DNA of 64,000 bases from Mesorhizobium sp. ZC-5 (lineage in GTDB: Bacteria; Pseudomonadota; Alphaproteobacteria; Rhizobiales; Rhizobiaceae), in contig NZ_JAOWPT010000007.1 of NCBI RefSeq assembly GCF_025753855.1, positions 62,001 through 126,000 of the forward strand, written 5' to 3'. Numbering within the stretch: position 1 is the stretch's first letter; each line of letters starts with the position of its first letter. Shown here in pieces: positions 1 to 8,554 of this stretch. The notes beneath the pieces were generated by a model. It had not been told where the DNA came from, searched no databases, and saw nothing but the letters and a program-made list of their open reading frames with translations. The position numbers were made by a program, and so were the translations under genes.

Positions 1-259
1 AAATCGCCCCGGAATGCCAATTCCGGGTCCCTATCCCGCAAACCTAGGGGAAGCCGCGATGCCTGGTTTGCTTCCGGCAACCTCGATATTCGGAAGGAGC
101 GCAACCATGATCGACATGGAAAACCTGACCTTATTCAGTACACCAGCGTGCCACCGGCCATCGCCAGCGGATCAAGGCTTCTTTCACAACGCGCGATGCG
201 CGGTATTGACCGCGGCTCCTGCCGGCGGTCACGGCGGGATGATGTTCAGGAGATCTGCC

Positions 260-616
260 ATGGCCAGCCCGACAATCTTCGCGACTCTAGCCGTCTTGAT
301 CTCGCCGGCAATCGCGCAAGCGCTTGATCCGCTCAAGGCTCCGCAGGGATCATATGTAGCGTCCACACACACATGTGCCGATCTCGACCAAGGCGTCGGC
401 GCTCTCGAACTTGCCGAGTTCGACGGCGACGCAATCACCGTCGGCGCGAGCACCTGCAAGATAGCAGGCACCCGTCATGCTGACGATGCGTTCCAAGCCT
501 CATGTACCGAACGTGGCAGCAGCTCCCCGGTCATCACGCCGATGAAGATTACGCGCCCATCCAGCGACGCGCTCTCCATCAATGGCGCCATCTATAATTT
601 CTGCCCGGGGAAGTAA
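260..616 (+). CDS. Small secreted cysteine-containing protein, unknown function
   Basis: A 118-residue protein. The N-terminus is a clear Sec signal peptide (hydrophobic run ending AIAQA), followed by a mature part of about 90 residues with four cysteines (in STHTC, ASTCK, QASCT and NFCPG), so a disulfide-bonded periplasmic protein is likely. I chose the ATG at 260 because an AGGAG lies 9 bases upstream and the signal peptide begins there. The frame stays open upstream, and an ATG at 107 with GGAAGGAG before it is an alternative that would add 51 residues. The stop is one base from the start of the transglycosylase gene, so the two are co-transcribed. I do not recognise the family; the location suggests an envelope role linked to conjugation. 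Confidence 0.6.
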   Translation: MASPTIFATLAVLISPAIAQALDPLKAPQGSYVASTHTCADLDQGVGALELAEFDGDAITVGASTCKIAGTRHADDAFQASCTERGSSSPVITPMKITRPSSDALSINGAIYNFCPGK

Positions 617-617
617 G

Positions 618-1316
618 ATGCTGCGTCCCTTCCCAATACTCCTCTCCGCGCTCCTGGTCGTTGGACAAGCGCCTGTTGCGCAAGCGAATTCCTTCGATCA
701 GGATGCAAGTTCTTGCGACCTCCATAACAAAACAACCCTGCGTTCCCTTTGTACGAACGGCGCGGGTGTGCCGAGCTATCCGTCCATGCAAGAGATGATG
801 GAGCGCAGCCCGAACATCGCCAATATGATTGTAGACGCCGCCAACAAGTATGGCGTTGATCCCAAGCTCGCTCTTGCCGTATCCGCTCACGAAGGCGCGA
901 TGTCAGCATGTGCCGGCTCCTTCAGTGGCGTTCTTGGGCCGATGCAGCTTACGGGGGCCACGGGCCGGGCCTACGGAATGGATCGGGGCATCTTGTCAGA
1001 AAACATTGAAGGCGGCGTAATGACGCTTCGCGATGCCGTCAAATCGTGCGGCGGCACTTCAAGTATTCGCTGCCTCGCCGATCGTTACAACGGCAGCACT
1101 GAAAGCCAGCGCCGTAACTGGACGAACGACGTAAACCGCCGCTATGCCGCCCTCAATTCGGCCGGCCAGTCCATTCCTCAGGGATGCGGCGCGCAAGCGA
1201 TATGCCAAATGGGACCAGGCGACTTTCCGACGCCCAATGATGGTGACACGAAACTCGCTTCATCCGCTCCCGGTCCCGCCGGCAGCGACATCAACGTTGC
1301 CCCTGGTCAGGTGTAA
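618..1316 (+). CDS. Lytic transglycosylase-like secreted protein
   Basis: A 232-residue protein with a signal peptide (residues 1-23, ending APVAQA) and a lysozyme-like fold: the segment KYGVDPKLALAVSAHEG carries the likely catalytic Glu at residue 92, followed by GPMQLTG and a C-terminal ADRYNG motif typical of soluble lytic transglycosylases. Such enzymes cut peptidoglycan to let secretion machines through the wall. The C-terminal 50 residues are low complexity. The gene starts two bases after the previous stop. It is distinct from the VirB1-like enzyme at 4655, so the locus has two candidate wall hydrolases. The ATG at 618 is preferred over an upstream in-frame ATG at 582 because only the shorter form begins with a signal peptide. 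Confidence 0.75.
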   Translation: MLRPFPILLSALLVVGQAPVAQANSFDQDASSCDLHNKTTLRSLCTNGAGVPSYPSMQEMMERSPNIANMIVDAANKYGVDPKLALAVSAHEGAMSACAGSFSGVLGPMQLTGATGRAYGMDRGILSENIEGGVMTLRDAVKSCGGTSSIRCLADRYNGSTESQRRNWTNDVNRRYAALNSAGQSIPQGCGAQAICQMGPGDFPTPNDGDTKLASSAPGPAGSDINVAPGQV

Positions 1317-1359
1317 CCCCCGCCTTGCCATTGAGGGCCACGCCGTCGGCCCGCCGCCT

Positions 1360-1725
1360 TCAATGGGAGAGATTTCGCGACGAGAGCTTTCCAAATCCCC
1401 GTTTCAGATGGCTTGCCAGCTCCTGGCGCACATCATCAGGCCATTGCTCCATCCCAACGCAGTTCACTTCGGCGGCAACCAGCGACCAGTACAGCAGATC
1501 CGCGTGTCGTCCTTCGAACAGAGCCGCCACGATGAACTGTCCGATCACCAACGTGATCGTCTCGGGCTTGCCTTTCTGCCGTAGAAAATCCGAAACCTCT
1601 TCCACCCATGGTTTCGGGTGGCAATCGACGAACGCGGCCGCTTCCTTATAAAGCGCATCGTCCGCTGCGACTTGCCAGATATTCGCTCGCATCGTGAACC
1701 CTTCAGCAACATAACGCCATTGCAT
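1360..1725 (-). CDS. Hypothetical protein
   Basis: A 121-residue open frame on the minus strand with even amino-acid composition and no signal peptide or membrane segment (alternating acidic and hydrophobic helices, for example QWPDDVRQELASHLKR). An internal Met at residue 12 is an equally good start (1692). It ends close to the end of the convergent transglycosylase gene. I do not recognise the family. It could be a small cytoplasmic plasmid protein; no motif decides this. Confidence 0.5.
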   Translation of the reverse strand: MQWRYVAEGFTMRANIWQVAADDALYKEAAAFVDCHPKPWVEEVSDFLRQKGKPETITLVIGQFIVAALFEGRHADLLYWSLVAAEVNCVGMEQWPDDVRQELASHLKRGFGKLSSRNLSH

Positions 1726-1836
1726 CGACGCTGGCGGATTTCTTGGTGCGAGTCAAATAAATATAGAATAGATTTTCTGCCAATCGTAGCAAATTAATCT
1801 ACGCTGGTTGTTTAGCAGCTTCTACTTTTCTTGTAT

Positions 1837-2289
1837 CTACTGGTTTGCCCTGCGCCCCTTTTTGGCCGGAGGCAGCCGCTTCTTCTCGGAGGTTGCCCCA
1901 GCGGGGCTGGCGGCCTCTTTCAAAGAAGGAACACCACTGAACTCCGTCATCGAGCGCTTCACAGCACGCGTGGCCTCTATATGCCGCGCAATCTCGGTAA
2001 AGCTGAAGCCAAACGTCTCGATGTCCCGCTTCACGCTGTCGTCGTCGCCAGTACGACCAATGAGCGTCCACACCGGAACCTTCAAGTGCCGCGCCAGCCG
2101 CTCCAGCGTGACGAATGTCGGGTTCCCCTTCCCCGTCCGCAACTGGTAGAGCGTGCCGCGCGATAGCCCCGTAGCGTCGGCAAAACTCGCATAGTCCGGG
2201 TACTCATTCTCGATTTGGCGAAGTCGCAGCGCGAGCAGGATCGAAAGCCAACCATCGCTGTCTTCTGTCTTGTTTTTAAATATCGGCAC
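1837..2289 (-). CDS. XRE-family helix-turn-helix regulator
   Basis: A 150-residue DNA-binding protein. Residues 18-80 form a Cro/CI-type helix-turn-helix: YASFADATGLSRGTLYQLRTG is followed by NPTFVTLERLARHLKV, the usual five-helix pattern. The C-terminus is lysine/arginine rich (KKRLPPAKKGRRANQ). Proteins of this type on conjugative elements usually repress transfer or their own promoter. It is transcribed away from the 2300-2930 region, which contains two strong AT-rich palindromes; whether this protein binds them is inference. Confidence in the family is high, in the target low. Confidence 0.8.
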   Translation of the reverse strand: MPIFKNKTEDSDGWLSILLALRLRQIENEYPDYASFADATGLSRGTLYQLRTGKGNPTFVTLERLARHLKVPVWTLIGRTGDDDSVKRDIETFGFSFTEIARHIEATRAVKRSMTEFSGVPSLKEAASPAGATSEKKRLPPAKKGRRANQ

Positions 2290-2387
2290 AGCTGCCCCCC
2301 CTGCTTATCGGTCGGAATATGACGGCCATTTTTTGCAGAATGTCTAGTGCTCAGGGCTTGTAGCCGAAACGATAACTCATTGCCCTA

Positions 2388-2867
2388 TTAAAGTGTCGCG
2401 GCATCCTCCCCATACTCCCGCAAAGTGACGGCGTACAGGTTATGACCCGCCAAATCGTTCCAGATGCACGATAGCATTTGACGATCTGCATTGCCTTTTG
2501 ACAATGAATAATTCAATGAGTCCGGCTTGGATGTCCTGGCATCCGGAGGGACAACCCTGATCTCTACACTTGCGGCAGGCAGACCCTCCAATCGTTGCCC
2601 GACCACTTCGAATGACTTGGTTCAGGTCACGCCCTACGATGCCACGCTGACCACTGCTGATCTGGTGTAGGCGAGACCTCAACAGCGATGGTTCTGGCGA
2701 TTACGCTCAAGACGGCGCCGCAAGGCTCGGCCCCGGGACCAATCTCTATCCCTGTTTGAGATGGGAATGCCGCCGGGTAATACTCTGAAGCCGATACCGC
2801 CAAAAACGGCACCATGCTCGCAAGCCGTCGAAAAACGCTTGATCCATGAGGGGCTACCTATCTCCAC
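2388..2867 (-). pseudogene. Possible decayed hypothetical gene
   Basis: Minus-strand frames here read like one protein broken at least twice. The best part (2388-2606) encodes 72 residues with ordinary composition (GQRLEGLPAASVEIRVVPP onward), but in-frame stops close it on the 5' side. The neighbouring frame at 2627-2815 has a hydrophobic start and continues in the same direction. I recognise no family. It may equally be non-coding sequence between the XRE gene and the membrane protein gene. Confidence 0.2.
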
Positions 2868-2910
2868 TGATCATTATAATGACGATCAATCTGTGATATT
2901 ATAATGATCA
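2868..2910. promoter_or_regulatory. Paired AT-rich palindromes, operator candidate
   Basis: A perfect 13-base inverted repeat (TGATCATTATAAT at 2868-2880 and its complement at 2898-2910) separated by 17 bases. Each arm is itself palindromic around ATTATAAT (TCATTATAATGA at 2871-2882), so this can be read as two operator half-pairs whose centres are 25 bases apart. It lies 25-68 bases upstream of the ATG at 2936 and overlaps the position expected for that gene's promoter. Two dimeric sites spaced by about two and a half helix turns suggest cooperative repression. The cognate regulator is not known. Confidence 0.55.
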
Positions 2911-2935
2911 ACATCGAAATAGGAGACTCTCTGTC

Positions 2936-3277
2936 ATGTTCATGAGGTTCGCGTTTGCAATTTTCGCCGGCGGCGTGCTCGCTTTCTTCGCCCTGCCCGA
3001 TCACGAAGCCAGCCTTCGCATGCTCAGCTTTTCCACTGCTTTCTTGATCTTGTCCCTCGCCGCCGTCTGTGTCATCGAGTTTCTAAACCGCAGTATCGAA
3101 CGTTATCGTCTTCGGTCGTCGTTGCAACCGTCGCCATGTGATGACGATCTTCCTTTGCATGACGCTGCAAAAGTCGAGCGCTCCGCCTGGTCAACGTCCG
3201 GCGTCAACCCCAAGGAGTCGAAACTAGCCTGGCAGTACCGCGTCAACGATCAGCGCCTTGGCCGCTTCAAACTCTAA
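2936..3277 (+). CDS. Small two-TM membrane protein, unknown function
   Basis: A 113-residue protein with two hydrophobic segments near the N-terminus (about residues 4-20 and 29-52) and a hydrophilic cytoplasmic tail. AGGAGA lies about 10 bases before the ATG, which supports this start. The tail contains no recognised motif. The gene stands alone on the plus strand, directly downstream of the paired palindromes at 2868-2910, so it is probably a single regulated transcript. I do not recognise the family; a role in surface exclusion or regulation would be a guess. Confidence 0.55.
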   Translation: MFMRFAFAIFAGGVLAFFALPDHEASLRMLSFSTAFLILSLAAVCVIEFLNRSIERYRLRSSLQPSPCDDDLPLHDAAKVERSAWSTSGVNPKESKLAWQYRVNDQRLGRFKL

Positions 3278-3424
3278 CAGGCTCTCCTTGCCAGGATCTG
3301 CTCAATCACGCACATAGACGAGCCTGCCGTACCGTCAGGTCTGCGATCTCGCTTGCCGTGGCGTTCGTGATGTGGCGGCGGCCTCAGCGGCATGTCAGGC
3401 ATGATCCAACCCGCCGGGGACCGG

Positions 3425-4027
3425 TTATCGATTTGCAGGCGGATTCGAAGACTGACCAGCCGCGTTAGATGCGTTGCGGATGTTGTGGAGGATGATGGCA
3501 TTCGGATCAGGAACGTTGGCGAACTGCCACAGGCCAAGGTGCTGCTTTTTAGCGACCTCCTGCGCGACAATATAGGGAGCATGAACCGGAGTGCCGTTCG
3601 GAGTGATGGCCGCAAAGGCCCATCCTGTTGAGATCAGCGCCGTGCCGAGATCGATGCGAGAACCGGCCGCGGATCCTGATACAGGCTGTGCAACGCAGAC
3701 GACGAAGCGCGTTTTGGTCGCGACTTGCCAGGCGGCCGTGTAGCACTGGGGTTTGAGATCCCGGATAAGAGAGACGAGCATGGCGAGGCTGGCCTCGCCG
3801 CAATCGACACGCCCCCCTGCCGCATTTGTGAAATAAGTGCCTCGCAGGCAGGCTTGAACGCCGTAGAGACGGTGGGTCTCGCCGGCATAGGTCCAGGTGT
3901 CGCCGGTGCTGAAAGATGCTGTGGCAGGGATCTGAAACCAGGGATTGGGTTTGTCCTCGGCCAGTGCCGGAACACTGGCGAGGACGGCCGCGAGAAGGCC
4001 AACAACGGCTGAGAAGCCAGGCTTCAT
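3425..4027 (-). CDS. Secreted nuclease-like (SNase fold) protein, catalytic residues degenerate
   Basis: A 200-residue protein with a signal peptide (residues 1-22, ending VPALAE) and the layout of a staphylococcal-nuclease-like domain (GDTWTYAGETHRLYGVQAC near residue 45, then GTALISTGWAFA and VAKKQHLGLWQF near residue 165). The usual GIDAPE segment that carries the catalytic acid is replaced by GVQACL, so I expect little or no nuclease activity. The start at 4027 is chosen because it begins the signal peptide and overlaps the stop of the upstream gene by one base (TAATG), which implies translational coupling. A true nuclease of the same fold lies at 23596-24351. Confidence 0.7.
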   Translation of the reverse strand: MKPGFSAVVGLLAAVLASVPALAEDKPNPWFQIPATASFSTGDTWTYAGETHRLYGVQACLRGTYFTNAAGGRVDCGEASLAMLVSLIRDLKPQCYTAAWQVATKTRFVVCVAQPVSGSAAGSRIDLGTALISTGWAFAAITPNGTPVHAPYIVAQEVAKKQHLGLWQFANVPDPNAIILHNIRNASNAAGQSSNPPANR

Positions 4028-4566
4028 TATTGATACCTGCTCAGATCGAACCAGAAGCGCTGTTTGCCGTCTGTGGTCGTGAGATCGAGATAGTTTGGCT
4101 CCGTCCTCTTCTCGCGCGGCGTCACGGCGGATGTTGGACGCGCACCGGAACCCGAGCCTCTCGAGTAAGTGCCCCACGAGGCATTCGTTGCATTGCGCGG
4201 CGCGCAGAAAGCGCCGTTGCTGTCGGGCTTGTAGACAGTTTGTGAGCGAGAGCTGTTGTCGCTTCCGCCCGATTCGGTCTCGGGCGAGACGGCGATCGTG
4301 CCGTCCGGGCAGGGTTTGAATTTCTCATATCCGATACGACCGGAGCTGCCGGCCTCGGGGCACTGAGGCCAGGGCTCCCCATGCGCGACCATACGGAAAG
4401 CGCGCTCGACCGGAGGCACACATTCCCCGACGCTCGCCCAACCCTGCGGGTTGAGGATGCACAGCAAAACCTTGCAGCCAAAATCATTAGCATGGGCCGG
4501 CGCCACCGACAGAGCCGACAAGGTCGGCAAAAACGCCACAACGGAAAGAACCCTGCTCATTTTCAT
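4027..4566 (-). CDS. Secreted cysteine-motif protein of conjugation loci
   Basis: A 179-residue protein with a signal peptide (ending APAHAND). The mature N-terminus has the motif GCKVLLCILNPQGW...GECVPP...PQCPEA, a cysteine pattern I have seen repeatedly in small proteins of conjugative gene clusters; its biochemical role is unknown to me. The C-terminal half is polar. The upstream Met at 4599 would put charged residues before the signal peptide, so the Met at 4566 (or 4560) is preferred. It is coupled to the nuclease-like gene at 3425 and divergent from virB1, so the 55-90 bases between them must hold both promoters. Confidence 0.55.
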   Translation of the reverse strand: MKMSRVLSVVAFLPTLSALSVAPAHANDFGCKVLLCILNPQGWASVGECVPPVERAFRMVAHGEPWPQCPEAGSSGRIGYEKFKPCPDGTIAVSPETESGGSDNSSRSQTVYKPDSNGAFCAPRNATNASWGTYSRGSGSGARPTSAVTPREKRTEPNYLDLTTTDGKQRFWFDLSRYQ

Positions 4567-4654
4567 TGCGCCAGCCTCATTTTCGCGATTGCGGTTCATC
4601 GATTCATTGTATTAATTCAGCATTTCAGAATCGGCAACGGCGCAGATTATTTTA

Positions 4655-5506
4655 ATGATTCGATCCCGCAAAACAGTACTGGCCGTGGGTGCGATCGTGG
4701 TGATGTGCCAGGCAGCGTCTGCGCAGGAAGCTTCCGGGAAGTTCCAGGGCAACGTCACGGCACCTGCTGGTCGCATCGTCAACGCGACTGTCGACGCAAA
4801 GGGCCGGGTGATACCGGCCTTTGAGGTTGGCAGCCATGACGTGCAGCGGATCGGTGCGGCGGGAAGCGCTGACAGCGCGGCCGCTACGGTGACATCGACC
4901 AAGGTCGACAACCCCTGCCCCGGCGTCGCTGCCCTGTCGAAGGAAGAGGGACAGCGTATCGTCGAAACGGTCGCGCGCCAGCAAGGCTTTGCCCCGCCGC
5001 TCGTCCTCGCGGTTGCCCGGGCCGAAAGCCGCTTCAATTCCGGCGCGCTATCGTCCAAAGGTGCCTATGGCCTGATGCAGCTTCTGCCGTCCACGGCAGC
5101 AAGCTACGGGGTCGATATCTGCGATCCCGCGGATAATGTGAAAGGTGGGATCGGCTTTCTGCGGGATCTGCATCGCAGATTTCCGAACCCGATATACATG
5201 CTCGCCGCCTACAATGCCGGCGAGGTCGCGGTTCTCAAATACAAGGGCGTGCCGCCCTACTCCGAGACGGTTGGCTACGTCGCCAACGTCATCAACGATT
5301 TCTACCAATGGCCATCGGTCGGGTCTGAGGCAGTGATGCCAGGTGGGGCGGTGAGCCTTGACCTGGCAGGCGTTCAACCGGCTGCGGCCGGCGCGGCGGA
5401 TCAACAAAATGTTCCGCGCACCAACTCCCGCAATGGCGGCACCACGACGTCTCGCGAAGCGACGGCGTCGGTCTGGCAGGGCGGGATGGTGCAAAACTTT
5501 GACTGA
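4655..5506 (+). CDS. virB1: VirB1-like lytic transglycosylase
   Basis: A 283-residue periplasmic enzyme and the first gene of the T4SS operon. A signal peptide (residues 1-23, AASAQ) is followed by a linker and then an SLT domain (about residues 95-210). The catalytic Glu is residue 124 in RAESRFNSGALSSKGAYGLMQL, and YNAGE and YVANV motifs follow. It would cleave glycan strands so the secretion channel can be built. The C-terminal 60 residues are low-complexity linker. It ends 12 bases before virB2, whose ribosome site (GAGGAG) overlaps its stop. Confidence 0.88.
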   Translation: MIRSRKTVLAVGAIVVMCQAASAQEASGKFQGNVTAPAGRIVNATVDAKGRVIPAFEVGSHDVQRIGAAGSADSAAATVTSTKVDNPCPGVAALSKEEGQRIVETVARQQGFAPPLVLAVARAESRFNSGALSSKGAYGLMQLLPSTAASYGVDICDPADNVKGGIGFLRDLHRRFPNPIYMLAAYNAGEVAVLKYKGVPPYSETVGYVANVINDFYQWPSVGSEAVMPGGAVSLDLAGVQPAAAGAADQQNVPRTNSRNGGTTTSREATASVWQGGMVQNFD

Positions 5507-5518
5507 GGAGAAGCTTTG

Positions 5519-5827
5519 ATGACCATGTGGAAGATGATTGCGACACGCAGCGCTGGTGTGGCGATGCCGCTCATGCTCTTGGCAACGCAGGCGATGGCCG
5601 GAGGCGGAAATCTCCAGCCGGTGCAAAGCACGTTGCAGACGTTGGTGCAGACCCTGACCGGGCCGATCGCGACGGCTTTGGCGGTTCTGTTCTGCATTTT
5701 CATGGGCTTCATGGCCTGGGCGGCACGCCTGTCATGGTTTGTGGCTGGAAGCTGGGTCTTGGGTATCGTGCTGGTCTTCGGCTCGGCACAGATCGTCGAA
5801 TTCTTTCAATCCGCGGTCGGCAGGTGA
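5519..5827 (+). CDS. virB2: VirB2-type pilin (TrbC/VirB2)
   Basis: A 102-residue pre-pilin. The long signal peptide ends ATQAMA near residue 26, and two hydrophobic helices (about 47-66 and 72-92) are separated by a short polar loop, the standard VirB2/TrbC architecture. The pilin forms the extracellular pilus and lines the T4SS. GAGGAGAAG precedes the ATG; a TTG one codon upstream is less likely. The stop overlaps the GTG start of virB3. Confidence 0.85.
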   Translation: MTMWKMIATRSAGVAMPLMLLATQAMAGGGNLQPVQSTLQTLVQTLTGPIATALAVLFCIFMGFMAWAARLSWFVAGSWVLGIVLVFGSAQIVEFFQSAVGR

Positions 5828-6141
5828 TCGGCGTGGCAGACGGCCGGATCGATCCTGGCGAGCCCAGGTTACTGATCACCCCTCTCGTCAAGGGCCTGAC
5901 CCGAGCGCCGACGGTGCTCGGCATCCCCTACGAGCTAGCGGGGTTCATCGGCGTGCTGACCGCCGTCGTGTTCCTTGCAACCCATAATCTGATCATGCTC
6001 TGCATCTGCGTGCCGCTCTATGCGGTTGCCAGGATCGCGATCATGCGCGATCCCATGTTCATCGAGATCATGTTCATCCGTTCACGAAAGATGCCGCCCC
6101 GGAGCGCCAGCTTCTGGGGGGCGCGCAGTTATCGGGTGTGA
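5824..6141 (+). CDS. virB3: VirB3-type inner-membrane T4SS protein
   Basis: A 105-residue protein that is easy to miss because it starts with GTG, overlapping the virB2 stop (GTGA). After a short polar N-terminus (PRLLITPLVKGLTRAPTVLG, the typical VirB3 opening) come two hydrophobic helices (about residues 41-57 and 60-75) and a basic tail. VirB3 sits in the inner membrane and works with VirB4; in some systems the two are fused. A GTG at 5833 is an alternative start. The stop is one base from the virB4 GTG. Confidence 0.85.
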   Translation: MIGVADGRIDPGEPRLLITPLVKGLTRAPTVLGIPYELAGFIGVLTAVVFLATHNLIMLCICVPLYAVARIAIMRDPMFIEIMFIRSRKMPPRSASFWGARSYRV

Positions 6142-6142
6142 C

Positions 6143-8554
6143 GTGGCGATCGCACGGGCTCTTCGCGATGAACTGAGTTTCGGGGCCGTATCTCGTCGGG
6201 AGAACCCGGTTTCGGCCCATATACCCTACTCGCGGCATGTGTCCGACGAGGTGATCAAGACGCAGGACGGCATGTTGATGTCCTTCGTTCACATGAGCGG
6301 GCTGTGCTTCGAGACGATCGATATCGCCGAGATCAATTCGCGCCTGCTCGGTCGCAACGATCTCATTCGGGGGTTGGCGAATTCCCGCTATGCGATCTAC
6401 TCGCATATCCTGCGCCGCGAGGTGAAGCCGGCGATCGAGTCGAGCTTCGAGAATAAGTTCTGCCAAGAGCTGGACCAGCGCTATACGGCGGCCCTGCGCA
6501 CCCAGCGCATGTTTGTGAACGACATCTACCTGACGATCGTGCGGCGCGAACTGCAGGGAACCGTCGGGACAGCGGATCTGGTGATCCGCAAGCTTTTGGG
6601 ACGCAGGGCGGCGGACGGTCGCTCTTCGAGCGAGGAGCGGTCGCTGATCGAACTCACGGACGTGATGAAAGCCGTCCGAGAGAGCCTGCAGGCGTATGGC
6701 GCGCGGGTTCTGACCGTCGTCAAGCGCAACGACGTTTGGCATTCCGAGCCGCTGGAGTTCCTGGTGCAGCTTGTCAATGGCGGCTGTCCGCGGCCCATGG
6801 CACTGCCGCGCATGAAGCTCGCGGAGGCGCTGGCGACCAAGCGGCTGTTCTTCGGCCCGAATGCGCTGGAAATTCGCGGGGCGTTCACTGGCGAAACGCG
6901 ATACGGCGCCATCATTTCGGTAGGCGAGTACCCTTCCATTACGGGACCGGGGATGCTCAACCCAATGCTGAAGGTGCCGCACGAATTCATCGTGACGCAA
7001 TCCTTCGCCATCATCGACAAGCCCCAGGCGCTGACCCAGATGGAGCGGGTCGGGCGCAAGATCGACATGTCGGATGAAGCCGGCTCGATCGTCGCCGATC
7101 AACTCGGCGAAGCGCGCGATGAGCTTTTATCTTCGGAAGCGCTCTATGGTTTGCATCATCTGACGGTGCTGTGCCTCGGGAAAACCATGGACGACGTGGC
7201 GCGCTGCGTGACCGACGTCGGTACCGCGCTGACGGAGGTGTCCGCCCTGTGGGTTCGCGAGGACCTCAATTGTGAACCAGCGTTCTGGGCCACCCTGCCC
7301 GGCAATTTCGCCTATGTGGCGCGCAAATCGATGATCTCATCGAAGAACATGGCGGGCTTCTCGGCTTTCCATAACTATCCGAGCGGCCGGGCTGGTGGGG
7401 TGCATTGGGGAACGCCGATAAGCGTGCTCGAGACGACGTCGCAAACGGCCTACTTCTTCAACTTCCATGTTCGAGATCTCGGCAACTTCACCCTGAACGG
7501 TCCCTCGGGCTCCGGCAAGACGGTGCTGCTCGGCTTTCTCGCGGCACAGGCGCAGCGCATCACGCCGCGCCCCAAGTTGGTCATGATCGACAAGGACCGC
7601 GGCCTGGATATCTTCGTGCGGTCGCTTGGCGGCCGCTATGAGGTTCTCAAGGCCGGCGAGCCTTCCGGCTTCAATCCGTTGCGGCTGCCTGATACGCCGC
7701 ACAACCGGGAATTTCTCTTCCAGCTTTTCAGTTTCATGCTGCGTCGCGCCGACGGACACGCCCACTTGACGCGCGAGGAGCAAGTCATCCGCAACGCGAT
7801 CGCCCAGGTGGCAAGCGCACCGCCCGAAGGTCGAACAATGGAGGAGTTCGCCGAGCTGTTGCGTGGTGCGATGCGCGCCGGCGATGACGATCTCTATTCG
7901 CGTCTCCAGCCATGGATGAGGCCCGATCAGCGCGGTTGGTTGTTCAACAACGCTGAAGATTCGTTTTCGATGTCGTCCATTTTTGGCTTCGACATGACGA
8001 GCGTGTTGAGCGACGCAACGACCAGCACGGCGGCCTTGCTCTATATCTTCCATCGCATCGAGGAGCTGCTTGACGGGCAACCGGTCATGATCTTCCTCGA
8101 TGAAGGCTGGAAGCTCCTGGACAATGATATTTTCAGCTACTTCATCAAGGACAAGCTGAAAACCATTCGAAAATTGAATGGCATCATTGGCTTCGGCACA
8201 CAGTCTGCGGCGGATATCGTGAAATCGTCGATCGCCAACACGCTGATCGAACAGACGCCGACCAATATCTTTTTCCCCAACCCGAAGGCAGATGAGGAGT
8301 CGCACAGGGCGTTCGGGCTGTCCGAGCGCGAGATCAAATGGATCCGCGAAACCCCGCCGGAAGCCCGCAAATTCCTGATCAAGCATGACCAGGACAGCGT
8401 CATTGCGCGCCTTAATCTGGGCGCGATGCCTGACGCGATCAAGATCCTCTCCGGTCGAATTGAGACGGTCCAGGAGCTCGACGCACTGCGCGCGCGGGTC
8501 GGCGACGATCCGCAGGTTTGGTTGCCAATCTTTCTTGGGAGGGACCCGGAATGA
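6143..8554 (+). CDS. virB4: VirB4 T4SS ATPase
   Basis: An 803-residue cytoplasmic ATPase that powers pilus assembly and substrate transport. The N-terminal CagE/TrbE/VirB domain is followed by the RecA-like ATPase domain with Walker A GPSGSGKT (residues 453-460) and Walker B MIFLDEGW (about residue 647). The length is normal for the family. The GTG at 6143 lies one base after the virB3 stop. An upstream in-frame ATG at 6020 would lie inside virB3 and give a non-homologous N-terminus. The end overlaps the next gene by ATGA. Confidence 0.95.
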   Translation: MAIARALRDELSFGAVSRRENPVSAHIPYSRHVSDEVIKTQDGMLMSFVHMSGLCFETIDIAEINSRLLGRNDLIRGLANSRYAIYSHILRREVKPAIESSFENKFCQELDQRYTAALRTQRMFVNDIYLTIVRRELQGTVGTADLVIRKLLGRRAADGRSSSEERSLIELTDVMKAVRESLQAYGARVLTVVKRNDVWHSEPLEFLVQLVNGGCPRPMALPRMKLAEALATKRLFFGPNALEIRGAFTGETRYGAIISVGEYPSITGPGMLNPMLKVPHEFIVTQSFAIIDKPQALTQMERVGRKIDMSDEAGSIVADQLGEARDELLSSEALYGLHHLTVLCLGKTMDDVARCVTDVGTALTEVSALWVREDLNCEPAFWATLPGNFAYVARKSMISSKNMAGFSAFHNYPSGRAGGVHWGTPISVLETTSQTAYFFNFHVRDLGNFTLNGPSGSGKTVLLGFLAAQAQRITPRPKLVMIDKDRGLDIFVRSLGGRYEVLKAGEPSGFNPLRLPDTPHNREFLFQLFSFMLRRADGHAHLTREEQVIRNAIAQVASAPPEGRTMEEFAELLRGAMRAGDDDLYSRLQPWMRPDQRGWLFNNAEDSFSMSSIFGFDMTSVLSDATTSTAALLYIFHRIEELLDGQPVMIFLDEGWKLLDNDIFSYFIKDKLKTIRKLNGIIGFGTQSAADIVKSSIANTLIEQTPTNIFFPNPKADEESHRAFGLSEREIKWIRETPPEARKFLIKHDQDSVIARLNLGAMPDAIKILSGRIETVQELDALRARVGDDPQVWLPIFLGRDPE

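Noticed and set aside
6074-8386. Long minus-strand open frames of about 350 codons opposite virB4
   Set aside because: Pure antisense frames of a well-conserved ATPase gene.
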